From: an uncultured Clostridia bacterium
Lineage (GTDB): Bacteria > Bacillota > Clostridia > UMGS1883
Assembly: GCA_947629005.1 (NCBI GenBank)
Contig: CANRCD010000005.1
Coordinates: forward strand, 1 to 64,000
Direction of reading: 5' to 3'
DNA: 64,000 nt
Shown: positions 45,970 through 54,702 of the stretch, piece after piece
Layout: each line of letters opens with the position of its first letter
Position numbering within the stretch: the stretch's first letter is position 1
Made by a program: the position numbers and the translations under genes
The notes under the pieces: model-generated
What the model saw: the letters and a program-made list of their open reading frames with translations, nothing else
Databases searched by the model: none
What the model was told of the DNA's origin: nothing

Positions 45970-46815
45970 ATGCGCCCCTCGGTATCAATCCTTCTCGCGC
46001 TGAACAAACTGTTCCCTCTGCCGGTTCATCCCTTTAACCTCCAGAACGAGGGCAAGAAAACCTACGCTCAATGGCAGTATGAAAAAGGGGCCGACACGAT
46101 AAAGTTCTATAACGAGGTCGTTTCTCCCGCCGATATGTTTGAGGGCAAAACCGTGCTCGACATCGGCTGCGGCGCCGCCGGCAAGTCACTTTACTACGCC
46201 TCGCTCGGGGCTGAAAAGGTCTACGGTATCGACATAGTGGAGGCCTACGCCGCTCAGTCCGCCGCGCTGGCCGAGGAAAAGGGCCTCGCCGATAGATTCG
46301 AGTTCCGCCTTTGCGACGCGGGCGACACCGGCTTCCCCGATGATTTTTTCGATACGATAATCATGAACGACAGCATGGAACACGTGGCCGAACCCGAGAG
46401 GGTTCTGCGCGAGTGTTGGCGCGTCCTCAAAAAGGGCGGGCGGCTGTTCGTGAACTTTTGCCCCTACTACCACCCCTTCGGCGCGCACCTCAGCGACGCC
46501 GTGGGTATTCCGTGGGTGCATATATTCTTCAGCGAGCAGACCATGATTGACGCCTATAAGATACTGATAAAGGACGTACCCGACCGCGACAGCCGCATAG
46601 CCTTCCGCTTTTCCAAAAAGCCCGACGGCGGCGATACCATTTCCTATATCAATCACATGACGATAAAGCGCTTCAATAAGATACTCGCTGGACAGCCCTT
46701 TACGGTGAAGTACTACCGCGAGGTTCCGCTGCGCCCGTTCCTCACGCCGCTGGCGAAGCTCCCCCTGACAAAGGAGATGTTCGTCAAAATGACCGTCGCG
46801 ATACTTGCGAAATAG
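45970..46815 (+). CDS. Class I SAM-dependent methyltransferase
   Basis: The 281-residue protein has an UbiE/Methyltransf_11-type core: motif I VLDIGCGAAGKSLYYASLGA (about 63-82), the acidic YGIDIV, NDSMEHVAEPERVL and LKKGGRLFVNF. The N-terminal 45 residues (MRPSVSILLALNKLFPLPVHPFNLQNEGKKTYAQWQYEKG) and the C-terminal half are specific to a subgroup I cannot name. Substrate unknown; such proteins often modify small molecules, lipids or glycans. ATG 45970 behind AAAGGAG. It may be read from the tRNA promoter or an unseen one. Confidence 0.85.
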   Translation: MRPSVSILLALNKLFPLPVHPFNLQNEGKKTYAQWQYEKGADTIKFYNEVVSPADMFEGKTVLDIGCGAAGKSLYYASLGAEKVYGIDIVEAYAAQSAALAEEKGLADRFEFRLCDAGDTGFPDDFFDTIIMNDSMEHVAEPERVLRECWRVLKKGGRLFVNFCPYYHPFGAHLSDAVGIPWVHIFFSEQTMIDAYKILIKDVPDRDSRIAFRFSKKPDGGDTISYINHMTIKRFNKILAGQPFTVKYYREVPLRPFLTPLAKLPLTKEMFVKMTVAILAK

Positions 46816-46870
46816 GCAGGACGCCCCATGTCGGTTGGGGGGCGGCTGCGCCTACGAATAACGCAAAACA

Positions 46871-46896
46871 AAAATCCGCTCATACGAGCGGATTTT
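46871..46896. repeat. AATCCGCTC-core hairpin between convergent genes
   Basis: Perfect 11-bp arms (AAAATCCGCTC / GAGCGGATTTT), loop ATAC; on the minus strand preceded by GAATTAATG as in other copies. It can serve as terminator for both the methyltransferase and the M23 gene. Confidence 0.66.
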
Positions 46897-46935
46897 GTGC
46901 ATTAATTCAAATTCGGGCAATTTTGCCGACGCGCG

Positions 46936-47646
46936 TCACGGCTCCACAATATTCACTACATAGCTTTCCGGATTGACGCAGACATCGTCCTGCCATGTTT
47001 CAAAATGCAGGTGCGAAGCGGCCTTGCTTTCGATTGGCGAAGAACCTACCCCGCTGATAACGGTCCCCTTTTTGACCTCTTCGCCTACGCTGACCATGTC
47101 GAGGGTGGATACGCCCTTGTAGACAGACCGCAAACCTCCCTTATGCTTCAGCTCGATGACATTGCCCCAGAGCTTGTCCTCGTACGCTTTAGCCACGGTG
47201 CCGTCGGCGGCGGCCACCACGGCGGCGGCCAGCGGGGCCGCTATATCCATGCCCGAGTGGGAACGCCAGTCCTGCATGGTTTCGGAGTAGACAGCCTGAA
47301 GGGAATAGGGGGCGCAGACGGCGCCGCTTACGGGCTGCTCAAGCGGGAAGGGCGGATCATCGTCCTCCTCTTCGGGCTCTTCCTCTTTTTCCACGTCATC
47401 AGCCGGAGCGGCGGTTTTGAGCGTCTCCGGCTCCGGCGAGGAGGGAGCCTTAATATCGGGCACGTCGGACACGGGAGAGGAGGCGCGCAGCAACGGAGCA
47501 ATGGCCACGGCGCGTTCGGCGGCGTCAACGGCCATAGAGTTGCGCAGAGCTCCGTTCCGCACGGCGGTTATATGACCCATGGCGAAGCTGACGGCGAACA
47601 CCGCCAGCAGCGCCAAAATAACCATAGTTCTTTTCACAGACTTCAT
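46936..47646 (-). CDS. M23 family peptidase, SpoIIQ-like
   Basis: The 236-residue protein has one N-terminal membrane span (TMVILALLAVFAVSFAMGHI), an acidic linker (about 70-100) and a C-terminal M23/LytM domain with HSGMD and HLHFE; the metal ligands His and Asp of HSGMD and the histidines of HLHF are kept, so unlike B. subtilis SpoIIQ it may be active, as in Clostridioides. Topology and length match SpoIIQ, the forespore partner of SpoIIIAH in engulfment. A SigF-type promoter directly upstream supports this. I see no spoIIIAH nearby. Confidence 0.8.
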   Translation of the reverse strand: MKSVKRTMVILALLAVFAVSFAMGHITAVRNGALRNSMAVDAAERAVAIAPLLRASSPVSDVPDIKAPSSPEPETLKTAAPADDVEKEEEPEEEDDDPPFPLEQPVSGAVCAPYSLQAVYSETMQDWRSHSGMDIAAPLAAAVVAAADGTVAKAYEDKLWGNVIELKHKGGLRSVYKGVSTLDMVSVGEEVKKGTVISGVGSSPIESKAASHLHFETWQDDVCVNPESYVVNIVEP

Positions 47647-47665
47647 TTGGACTTCACCTCAGTTT

Positions 47666-47695
47666 TAGCTTCGCCGTTTTTTGTGTAATTTATAC
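47666..47695 (-). promoter_or_regulatory. SigF-type promoter of the SpoIIQ-like gene
   Basis: Minus strand GTATA (47691-47695) matches the SigF -35 consensus GYWTA; after exactly 15 nt, GGCGAAGCTA (47666-47675) matches GGNRANAMTW at all but one position. The predicted transcript starts just before GAGGTGAA, the ribosome site of the gene. Confidence 0.62.
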
Positions 47696-47704
47696 AAAAA
47701 AATT

Positions 47705-47833
47705 TTACCGCCGCCCGAGAGCGGCAAAAATTCCCGAAAAAACTCCGCGCATATCGGAAAAATATACCGCCGCGGCGGGCGCGAGCAGCGAAAATAGAAT
47801 GAAAATCGCCGCGGTCAAGAGAAATTTTTTCAT
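47705..47833 (-). CDS. 42-residue hydrophobic leader-like protein
   Basis: ATG 47833 follows AAGGGGAG. The product, MKKFLLTAAIFILFSLLAPA..., has one hydrophobic segment (about 4-24) that could be a membrane anchor or signal peptide, and a short tail ending ALGRR. It precedes the SpoIIQ-like gene by 58 nt on the same strand, but the SigF promoter lies between. No family recognised. Confidence 0.5.
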   Translation of the reverse strand: MKKFLLTAAIFILFSLLAPAAAVYFSDMRGVFSGIFAALGRR

Positions 47834-47893
47834 TATTATCTCCCCTTTTTGCATAATTCTATGCTGAAATCAAAGATTTAGAACATTTTGTTA

Positions 47894-47922
47894 TTGAAAA
47901 AAATTAAATTTTATGCTAAAAT
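47894..47922 (+). promoter_or_regulatory. SigA-type promoter of citrate synthase
   Basis: TTGAAA (47894-47899), 17-nt spacer, TAAAAT (47917-47922), then AAAAAGGAGG before ATG 47950. Confidence 0.8.
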
Positions 47923-47949
47923 AAAGCAATAAAAAAGGAGGCCACCGCC

Positions 47950-49302
47950 ATGAACGAGAAAAACAGCGCCACCTTCCGCGAACTGTGCGAGCTTTCGCGC
48001 AGCATATATACGCTTGAGCCGGAGCTTTACAATACCTTCAACGTAAAGCGCGGGCTCAGGAACGCCGACGGCAGCGGCGTGCTTGTGGGCCTGACCAAAA
48101 TAGGCGAGGTCCACGGTTACGTTGTGGACGAAAACGAAAAGCAGCCAATCTACGGCACACTGCGCTACCGCGGCGTGGACGTGGAGGATATCGTGCGCGC
48201 CTGCCGGACAGAAAAACGCTTTGGCTTTGAGGAAGTCGCATACCTGCTGCTGTTCGGTCGTTTGCCCTCGCGCGATTCCCTTGACAGGTTCAACGCTTAC
48301 CTCGGCTCTAAGCGCCAGCTTCCCCGCAATTTCACTGAGGACATGATTCTTAAGGCCCCGAGCAGCGACATCATGAACAAGCTTGCCCGAAGCGTGCTCG
48401 CCTCCTATTCCTACGACGACAATCCCGACGACAACTCCCTCGAAAACGTGCTGCGTCAGTCCTTTGAGCTCATTGCCCGTATGCCTGTGTTCATTGCGCA
48501 CGCCTATCAGGCCAAGTCGCACTATTATGACGGCAAGAGCCTCATACTGCATATGCCCGTGGAGGAGCTCTCAACAGCGGAAAACTTCCTGCACTTGATG
48601 CGTGCCGACAACGAGTACACGCCCATGGAGGCCGAGCTGCTTGACCTTGCGCTGATTTTGCACGCCGAGCACGGCGGCGGCAACAACAGCGCTTTCACCA
48701 CGCACGTGGTATCCTCGACCGGCACCGATACCTACAGCGCCATTGCCGCTGCCATAGGCTCGCTTAAGGGCCCCAAGCACGGCGGAGCGAACGCAAAGGT
48801 CATGGGCATGATAGAGGATTTCAAGGCCAACGTGGCCGACATAACCGACGAAAATCAAGTCAAGGCGCACATTGTGAAGCTGCTTAAAAGGGAGGCCTAC
48901 GACAGGAGCGGTCTTGTCTACGGTATTGGTCACGCGGTCTACACCAAGAGCGACCCCCGCGCCGTGCTCCTGCGCGAAAACGCGCTGGCTCTCGCCAAGG
49001 AGAAGGGCATGGAGGACGAATTCAATCTTTACGATATCATAGCGAGAAACACCCCGCTTCTCTTTGCCGAGATTAAAAACAGCGATAAGATAATCGCCCC
49101 CAATGTGGACTTCTACAGCGGCTTCGTATACAAAATGCTCAATATCCCGCCCGAGGTCTACACCCCCATCTTTGCCATGAGCCGCATTGTGGGCTGGTGC
49201 GCACATCGGATAGAGGAGATCACCGTGTCCGACCGAATAATCCGTCCGGCATATAAATCCGTTTCGAAAAAGACGGAGTATGTGCCGATTGATAAAAGGT
49301 GA
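47950..49302 (+). CDS. gltA: Citrate synthase
   Basis: The 450-residue enzyme condenses acetyl-CoA and oxaloacetate. Conserved parts are YGTLRYRGVDVEDIV, LHAEHGGGNNSAF with active-site His241, LKGPKHGGANAKV with His277, and YGIGHAVYTKSDPRA with the catalytic Asp. It is longer at the N-terminus than typical GltA, as in several Clostridia citrate/2-methylcitrate synthases. In an anaerobe it probably feeds 2-oxoglutarate and glutamate synthesis. No aconitase or isocitrate dehydrogenase gene is adjacent. Confidence 0.93.
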   Translation: MNEKNSATFRELCELSRSIYTLEPELYNTFNVKRGLRNADGSGVLVGLTKIGEVHGYVVDENEKQPIYGTLRYRGVDVEDIVRACRTEKRFGFEEVAYLLLFGRLPSRDSLDRFNAYLGSKRQLPRNFTEDMILKAPSSDIMNKLARSVLASYSYDDNPDDNSLENVLRQSFELIARMPVFIAHAYQAKSHYYDGKSLILHMPVEELSTAENFLHLMRADNEYTPMEAELLDLALILHAEHGGGNNSAFTTHVVSSTGTDTYSAIAAAIGSLKGPKHGGANAKVMGMIEDFKANVADITDENQVKAHIVKLLKREAYDRSGLVYGIGHAVYTKSDPRAVLLRENALALAKEKGMEDEFNLYDIIARNTPLLFAEIKNSDKIIAPNVDFYSGFVYKMLNIPPEVYTPIFAMSRIVGWCAHRIEEITVSDRIIRPAYKSVSKKTEYVPIDKR

Positions 49303-49413
49303 GTTTTTAGCAAAAATCTTTAATTGTTTTTGCTTTTTATGAAAAAACGCTGGATTTTTTCGCCGAAAAGGTGCATAATGGAAACAGAAGAAATTGAAAG
49401 GAGCTTACATAAA

Positions 49414-50481
49414 ATGGACATTAAAATCACACGCACAACCTCGCCGAAGGCAAAACCAGCCGACGAAACCAAGCTTGGCTTCGGCAGAATTTACACCGAC
49501 CACATGTTCATTATGGACCATACCGAGGGCAGGGGCTGGCATGACGCCCGCATTGTGCCTTACCAGAACCTCAGCCTCGATCCGGCGGCCATGGTGTTCC
49601 ACTACGCGCTCGAGTCCTTCGAGGGGCTCAAGGCCTATCGCTGGCCCGACGGCTCCATTCACCTGTTCCGCCCCGACAAAAACGCACAGCGCATGATAAA
49701 CACAAATCACCGTATGTGCCTGCCCGCTCTTCCGGCGGAAAATTTCGTTGAGGCTGTGAAGGCTCTTGTTAAGGTAGACGCTGACTGGGTCCCCTCCGCC
49801 GAGGGCGCTTCGCTCTACATTCGCCCCTTTGTCATCGCCACCGAACCTCATCTCGGCGTGCGCCCCTCGACGACGCACCAGCTCATCATTATATGCTCGC
49901 CCGTCGGGGCCTACTACTCCACCGGTATCAATCCCGTCAAGATTTTTGTCGAGGACGAGTACACCCGCGCTTGTCCGGGCGGCACCGGCTTCACCAAGTG
50001 CGGCGGCAACTACGCGGCCTCGCTTATTTCGCAGGTAAAGGCTCACGAGCTCGGATATGAGCAGACGCTCTGGCTTGACGGCGTGGAGCACAAGTACGTC
50101 GAAGAAGTGGGCAGCATGAACTGCTTCTTCAAGATTGACGGCAAAGTTTATACCGCTCCCACCGTGGGTACGGTGCTCCCCGGCGTGACGCGTATGTCGT
50201 GCATTGAGTTGCTTAACAAGTGGGGCTACGAGGTAAGCGAGGACCGCCTGCCCATAGCCGACGTTATGGCGGCCTCCCGCGAGGGCAAGCTGGAGGAGGT
50301 TTTCGGCACCGGTACCGCCGCCGTTATCTCGCCCGTGGGCGAGCTGCGCTACGAGGACGAGGTGGCCTATATCAATAACGGCGAGATTGGCCCCGTCACC
50401 CATAAGCTTTACGAGACAATAACCGGTATTCAGTGGGGCAAGCTGCCCGACGATATGGGCTGGACAATGGCTATAGACTGA
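49414..50481 (+). CDS. ilvE: Branched-chain amino acid aminotransferase (class IV PLP)
   Basis: The 355-residue transaminase interconverts Leu/Ile/Val and their keto acids. It is the larger BCAT type: FGRIYTDHMFIMDH, FEGLKAYRWPDGSIHLFRPDKNAQRM, the PLP lysine Lys195 in GTGFTKCGGNYAAS, and EVFGTGTAAVISPVG. ATG 49414 behind AAAGGAG; upstream in-frame starts lack sites. No T-box is visible in the 111-nt gap. A strong terminator follows. Confidence 0.95.
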   Translation: MDIKITRTTSPKAKPADETKLGFGRIYTDHMFIMDHTEGRGWHDARIVPYQNLSLDPAAMVFHYALESFEGLKAYRWPDGSIHLFRPDKNAQRMINTNHRMCLPALPAENFVEAVKALVKVDADWVPSAEGASLYIRPFVIATEPHLGVRPSTTHQLIIICSPVGAYYSTGINPVKIFVEDEYTRACPGGTGFTKCGGNYAASLISQVKAHELGYEQTLWLDGVEHKYVEEVGSMNCFFKIDGKVYTAPTVGTVLPGVTRMSCIELLNKWGYEVSEDRLPIADVMAASREGKLEEVFGTGTAAVISPVGELRYEDEVAYINNGEIGPVTHKLYETITGIQWGKLPDDMGWTMAID

Positions 50482-50502
50482 TATAAATCAATAGTTATTA
50501 CA

Positions 50503-50531
50503 GGCGGGCCGGACGAATCGGCCCGCCGTTT
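50503..50531 (+). terminator. Terminator of ilvE
   Basis: Arms GGCGGGCCG (50503-50511) and CGGCCCGCC (50519-50527), followed by GTTTT. Confidence 0.82.
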
Positions 50532-50593
50532 TGCGGGGGATAATATTTACGCGGCTTTCCATAAACTCACAGGAATGTTTTTTCCCATAGGGA

Positions 50594-50621
50594 TTGACAA
50601 AATGTATTGCAATGTGATAAA
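50594..50621 (+). promoter_or_regulatory. Promoter of the subtilase gene
   Basis: TTGACA (50594-50599), 16-nt spacer, extended TGTGATAAA (-10 at 50616-50621). Confidence 0.6.
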
Positions 50622-50660
50622 ATAAATCATAATTATTTTACTTTGGAAAAGGTGCTGCCA

Positions 50661-52139
50661 ATGAAAAAGTTGAAATTTGCATTAGTGGCTTTTATTATGC
50701 TGTTAATGATTTCCGCAGGCGCGGAAGCCAGCGAGTTTATATTCAAATACAGCGACGACGCCCCTCAGCCCGCGGTCTTTGACTTTGAGGCCGAGTATTT
50801 TGATATGAACATTTATTTTACCGACGATGAGGAAGGCATAAAGCGTCTGTCCGAAAAGGGCTATATTGAATATTACGAACGCAACACTGAAATATATCTG
50901 CCCGACGAGCCCGAGCCCGACGTTTCGCTTATGTCCATGCCTAACGACAGCCTTGTGGAAAGACAGATGGAATATGAATTTAACGTGACAAACGCTCAGG
51001 GCGTGGTGAACAATACCATCGCCTGCGGCGACTACTCCGGTATTCGGGGGCAGGGAGTTCGTATCGGCATAATCGACACAGGCATAGACCAAGATCATCC
51101 CGACATCGACTACAGCAGGGTTAATCAGTATGATATATTCACTAAGGGCAATGTCGCCAACGACTTCGACGGCCACGGCACCGGCGTGGCCGGAATTATC
51201 GCTGCGAGGACCGATAACGGCATTGGCCTTGCCAGCCTTGCGCCCGAGGCGGAAATATATGTTATCAAAGTATATAAGGACGACTCGAAAACCACTGATT
51301 CCCAAAATCTGCTGGATGGCTGCAAGTACGCCGTCACGGTGGGCTGCGATGTTGTCAACATAAGCTCCGGTATGCCGGCGAATTCCAAATCGCTGAGGGA
51401 ATACATAGATAAGATGAACAGCTACGGCATAATCGTTGTCGCCGCCGCCGGCAATCACAACTCGAGCGACGCCGACCCCTACCCTGAGGACAGCAAGCCG
51501 CTTTACCCCGCCGCGTGGGACAGCGTGATAAGTGTGGCCGCCGTTGACAGCGAGGGCGAAAGAACGTGGTTCTCATATCACAACGCCTACGTTGACACCG
51601 CGGCCGCCGGTCTCTACGTGCAGGTGCTGACGAATGGCGGCGGCTACGGCACAAACAGCGGCACTTCTTTTTCATCGCCGTTTGTGGCCTCCGTCGCGGC
51701 TCTGGCAAAGCAGCTCGATATGAGCATAGACGCGGCTCGCTTCTGTGAGCTGCTCGAGCTCACCTCCACCGACAAAGGCGTACCTGGCAAGGACACGCTC
51801 TACGGCTACGGCATAATCAACGTCGGCGCGATGTTGGATTATATGCTCCACGGCGTTGATATAGATATTGCGGATATGATAGATGTGGGCGAAATCGAGC
51901 AGGAAAACTTCATTTTTACTGTGACCGTTGTTAATAACTCGATGGAACCTGTCGAGCTGATTGATAGTTGGACGGCGGATTTTGGCGGGCAGATGAACGT
52001 CTCCAACACTATCGTTACGGCTCAGCCCGGCGAAAATAAGCTTACCTACAGCGGCTTGGGCAAAATAAGGCACTTTGTCTGGTTTAAGGAGAATATCCGG
52101 CCCCTTTGCCCCGTTCAAACGGCGGAATTTAATCCATAA
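50661..52139 (+). CDS. Secreted subtilisin-like serine protease (S8)
   Basis: The 492-residue protein has a signal peptide (MKKLKFALVAFIMLLMISAGAEA), a short pro-region (about 25-115) and an S8 domain with the complete triad: Asp139 in GIIDTGIDQDHPD, His172 in DGHGTGVAG and Ser336 in GTSFSSPFVAS. About 110 C-terminal residues form a beta-rich tail (NFIFTVTVVNNSMEPVELIDSWTADFGGQMNVS) without an anchor. It probably acts outside the cell on proteins or peptides. ATG 50661 is preceded by GGAAAAGGTG. Monocistronic by context. Confidence 0.93.
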   Translation: MKKLKFALVAFIMLLMISAGAEASEFIFKYSDDAPQPAVFDFEAEYFDMNIYFTDDEEGIKRLSEKGYIEYYERNTEIYLPDEPEPDVSLMSMPNDSLVERQMEYEFNVTNAQGVVNNTIACGDYSGIRGQGVRIGIIDTGIDQDHPDIDYSRVNQYDIFTKGNVANDFDGHGTGVAGIIAARTDNGIGLASLAPEAEIYVIKVYKDDSKTTDSQNLLDGCKYAVTVGCDVVNISSGMPANSKSLREYIDKMNSYGIIVVAAAGNHNSSDADPYPEDSKPLYPAAWDSVISVAAVDSEGERTWFSYHNAYVDTAAAGLYVQVLTNGGGYGTNSGTSFSSPFVASVAALAKQLDMSIDAARFCELLELTSTDKGVPGKDTLYGYGIINVGAMLDYMLHGVDIDIADMIDVGEIEQENFIFTVTVVNNSMEPVELIDSWTADFGGQMNVSNTIVTAQPGENKLTYSGLGKIRHFVWFKENIRPLCPVQTAEFNP

Positions 52140-52156
52140 AAAAATGTAAAACATAC

Positions 52157-52216
52157 TTGACATTTTGGCTTTTATGTGGTAGTATAAAAGTAAAGCGCGC
52201 TTTACTTTTATACTAC
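52157..52216 (+). promoter_or_regulatory. Promoter overlapped by a perfect 38-bp palindromic operator
   Basis: TTGACA (52157-52162), 17-nt spacer and TAGTAT (52180-52185). A perfect 38-bp palindrome spans 52179-52216 (half-site GTAGTATAAAAGTAAAGCG), covering the -10 and start point. A dimeric or tetrameric repressor bound there would block transcription, and the small Xre gene directly downstream is the obvious candidate. In RNA it would form a 17-bp hairpin followed by CCCTTTTTT, so it might also attenuate. Confidence 0.75.
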
Positions 52217-52229
52217 CCTTTTTTCGGAG

Positions 52230-52439
52230 GTGATTTTTATTAAAAATCTGGTAGAGGAGCTCCGTAAGGAGCGCGGCCTGACGCAGGCGGAGCTCGCGGA
52301 AAAGCTCGGCGTTTCGCGCCAGACGGTTATTTCGCTCGAGGGCGGGCGTTACAACCCGTCCATCACGCTGGCCCACAAAATCGCGGCGGCGTTTTCCAAA
52401 ACCATTGAGGAAGTATTTATTTTTGAGGAGGAAAATTAG
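52230..52439 (+). CDS. Small Xre-family HTH regulator
   Basis: The product is one helix-turn-helix domain (KNLVEELRKERGLTQAELAEKLGVSRQTVISLEGGRYNPSITLAHKIAAAF), 66-69 residues depending on start. It belongs to the small regulators found ahead of a membrane-protein gene in Firmicutes. The only standard start, GTG 52230, lies inside the ribosome site GGAGGTGA (52226-52233). The codon at normal spacing is ATT 52239, giving IKNLVEELRK..., so a rare ATT start is possible. The next gene begins right after its stop. Confidence 0.85.
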   Translation: MIFIKNLVEELRKERGLTQAELAEKLGVSRQTVISLEGGRYNPSITLAHKIAAAFSKTIEEVFIFEEEN

Positions 52440-52835
52440 ATGAGCTTCAAAACAAGGCTGATAATCAAGCTGGGCTTTCTGTATGCGTTTGCGGCGGCGC
52501 TGCTGCTGCTTGGCTATGGAAGGGACAATAACTTTTTCACTATGGGAACGACTATGGCTATGATGGCCGTAATATTTACGGTGCGCTTCGCGCTGCTTTT
52601 GAAAAACGGCGAAAAGCTGGCCGCGCTCGAGACCGATTCGCATGACGAGCGTACGGTGTTCGTATCCATGAAAAGCTATAGCTTTGCCTTTTGGCTTAGC
52701 ATAGTGGCCGAGGCGGCGGCCTTCTTTGTTCTGGAATGGCGCGGCAGCGCGGCGGCGAGACCGCTCTGCTTTGTGATTTGCTTCCAAGCGTTCGCGTATT
52801 TGGGTTCATATCTCTTTTTTAACAAAAAGTACTGA
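52440..52835 (+). CDS. Four-helix membrane protein paired with the Xre regulator
   Basis: The 131-residue protein has two pairs of hydrophobic segments (LIIKLGFLYAFAAALLLLGYG; GTTMAMMAVIFTVRFALLL; FAFWLSIVAEAAAFFVLEW; LCFVICFQAFAYLGSYLFF) with a central DSHDERTVF loop, a recurring motif in proteins coupled to such regulators. ATG 52440 immediately follows the regulator stop, with GAGGAGGAAAA as site. Function unknown; expression must follow the palindromic operator. Confidence 0.78.
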   Translation: MSFKTRLIIKLGFLYAFAAALLLLGYGRDNNFFTMGTTMAMMAVIFTVRFALLLKNGEKLAALETDSHDERTVFVSMKSYSFAFWLSIVAEAAAFFVLEWRGSAAARPLCFVICFQAFAYLGSYLFFNKKY

Positions 52836-52895
52836 TTTTTATCGGAATAAAAAATTGCCCTCCGGCGCATGATAGCTATCGAGGGTGATGATTGA

Positions 52896-53549
52896 ATGGC
52901 GTTTCTGGTAGCTGTCTTTACGGTGGGCTCAGTGGCGGGTTATGTCGCCGAGATGATTTGGTGCATGATAACAAATCAAGTGATAGAATCACGCCAAGGC
53001 ATGGTTTTTGGCCCATTTAGCCAGATATACGGCATAGCCGCCGTTATACTGACTCTGATAATAAAAAAGGACAGTCCGGCAACGAGAATTTTCCTCATAA
53101 GCGCGGCAGTCGGCGGAGTGTACGAGTACCTTTGCTCGTATATACAGGAGCAGCTCTTTGGAACTGTTTCTTGGGACTACGGCGACAGCTTTCTAAGCAT
53201 AAACGGCAGAACAAGTCTTGTTTTCTGCCTGTTCTGGGGAACAATGGGAGTTTTTCTGATAAAGGTCATCAATCCCGCTCTCTCGTCTGTTTTATCGAGG
53301 GTCCGCGCGGAAAGCCTTACAATCGCGAGCGCGCTTGTTGCGGCCTTCTTTATTTTCAATCTTCAGTTAAGCTTTATGGCCGTTAAGCGCCAAAGCGGGC
53401 GCAGAATGAACATTCCCGCCGTTACGAGGGTTGAAAAATGGCTGGACCTTCGGTTTAACGATGACGTGCTGAAAAAAATTTATCCGAATATGATCGTTGT
53501 AGAGGCAAAAGGCAATGAAAAAGCAAAATCGGGCCAAGGAGGCCCTTAA
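52896..53549 (+). CDS. CmpB-type membrane protein (putative ABC transporter permease, PF06541)
   Basis: The 217-residue protein has about five membrane segments and the CmpB pattern: GYVAEMIWCMI, GMVFGPFSQIYGIAAVI, EYLCSYIQEQLFGTVSWDYGDSFLSINGRTSLVFCLFWGTMG. Despite the family name no ABC ATPase is coupled to it, and transport is unproven. ATG 52896 has GAGGGTGATGATTGA upstream. The last 35 nt overlap the start of a 59-residue gene. Confidence 0.82.
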   Translation: MAFLVAVFTVGSVAGYVAEMIWCMITNQVIESRQGMVFGPFSQIYGIAAVILTLIIKKDSPATRIFLISAAVGGVYEYLCSYIQEQLFGTVSWDYGDSFLSINGRTSLVFCLFWGTMGVFLIKVINPALSSVLSRVRAESLTIASALVAAFFIFNLQLSFMAVKRQSGRRMNIPAVTRVEKWLDLRFNDDVLKKIYPNMIVVEAKGNEKAKSGQGGP

Positions 53550-53694
53550 AAAATCAGAAAATCCAAGGGAGGCAAAGAAGGCCGCCGAGGCCTTCACTAG
53601 CAAGGACAATGTTATGACCGACCCCTTGGGCAGTTGGACGGGCAACCCCGCCGATCTTGGCGATGTGCCGACGCAGGACGTTGACGATTTATAA
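53515..53694 (+). CDS. 59-residue hydrophilic conserved protein
   Basis: The frame starts with ATG 53515 inside the previous gene and encodes a basic first half (MKKQNRAKEALKKSENPREA) and an acidic second half with DPLGSWTGNP and a C-terminal PTQDVDDL. That TDPLGSWTG...P-x-QD-x-DDL pattern is familiar from small hypothetical proteins of Clostridia, which supports the gene; its role is unknown. No signal peptide or membrane part. Translational coupling to the upstream gene is likely. Confidence 0.66.
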   Translation: MKKQNRAKEALKKSENPREAKKAAEAFTSKDNVMTDPLGSWTGNPADLGDVPTQDVDDL

Positions 53695-53779
53695 GGAACC
53701 GTTAAAAATGCCCACAGACTGGCATCGCCACAAATACGGCTCCGCCGTCTTTGCGGGGGCCAATGGCTGAATGTATTGA

Positions 53780-53850
53780 TTTAAGACTGTTTTGAGTTTA
53801 GCGAAAAGCAATGAATTAATGTGGAAATCCGCTCGTATGAGCGGATTTCT
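53780..53850 (+). repeat. Partial copy of the dispersed repeat with hairpin
   Basis: ATTTAAG...TTGAGT, GAAAAGCAATGAATTAATG and an 11-bp hairpin (GAAATCCGCTC 53824-53834 / GAGCGGATTTC 53839-53849) correspond to the same parts of the copy at 41290-41508. It lies between the convergent 59-residue gene and livF. The rest of 53695-53986 holds no gene I can see. Confidence 0.62.
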
Positions 53851-53986
53851 GTGTGTTGACAAAGCCGTCAGCGTAGGCAGAGTAAGGAGCGCCGACCCCG
53901 GCGCTCAGCGTTTAAATGTTCGTGTGTAAACACTTCACCCGCCACCCTTCCGGTGACACCTTCCTCCTTAAGGTAAAGACGAGCTT

Positions 53987-54691
<705 letters not shown>

Positions 54692-54702
54692 AGCTTCGCC
54701 CC

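Noticed and set aside
49303-49413. T-box or other leader upstream of ilvE
   Set aside because: Only 111 nt separate the genes, with no terminator hairpin, specifier loop or T-box sequence.
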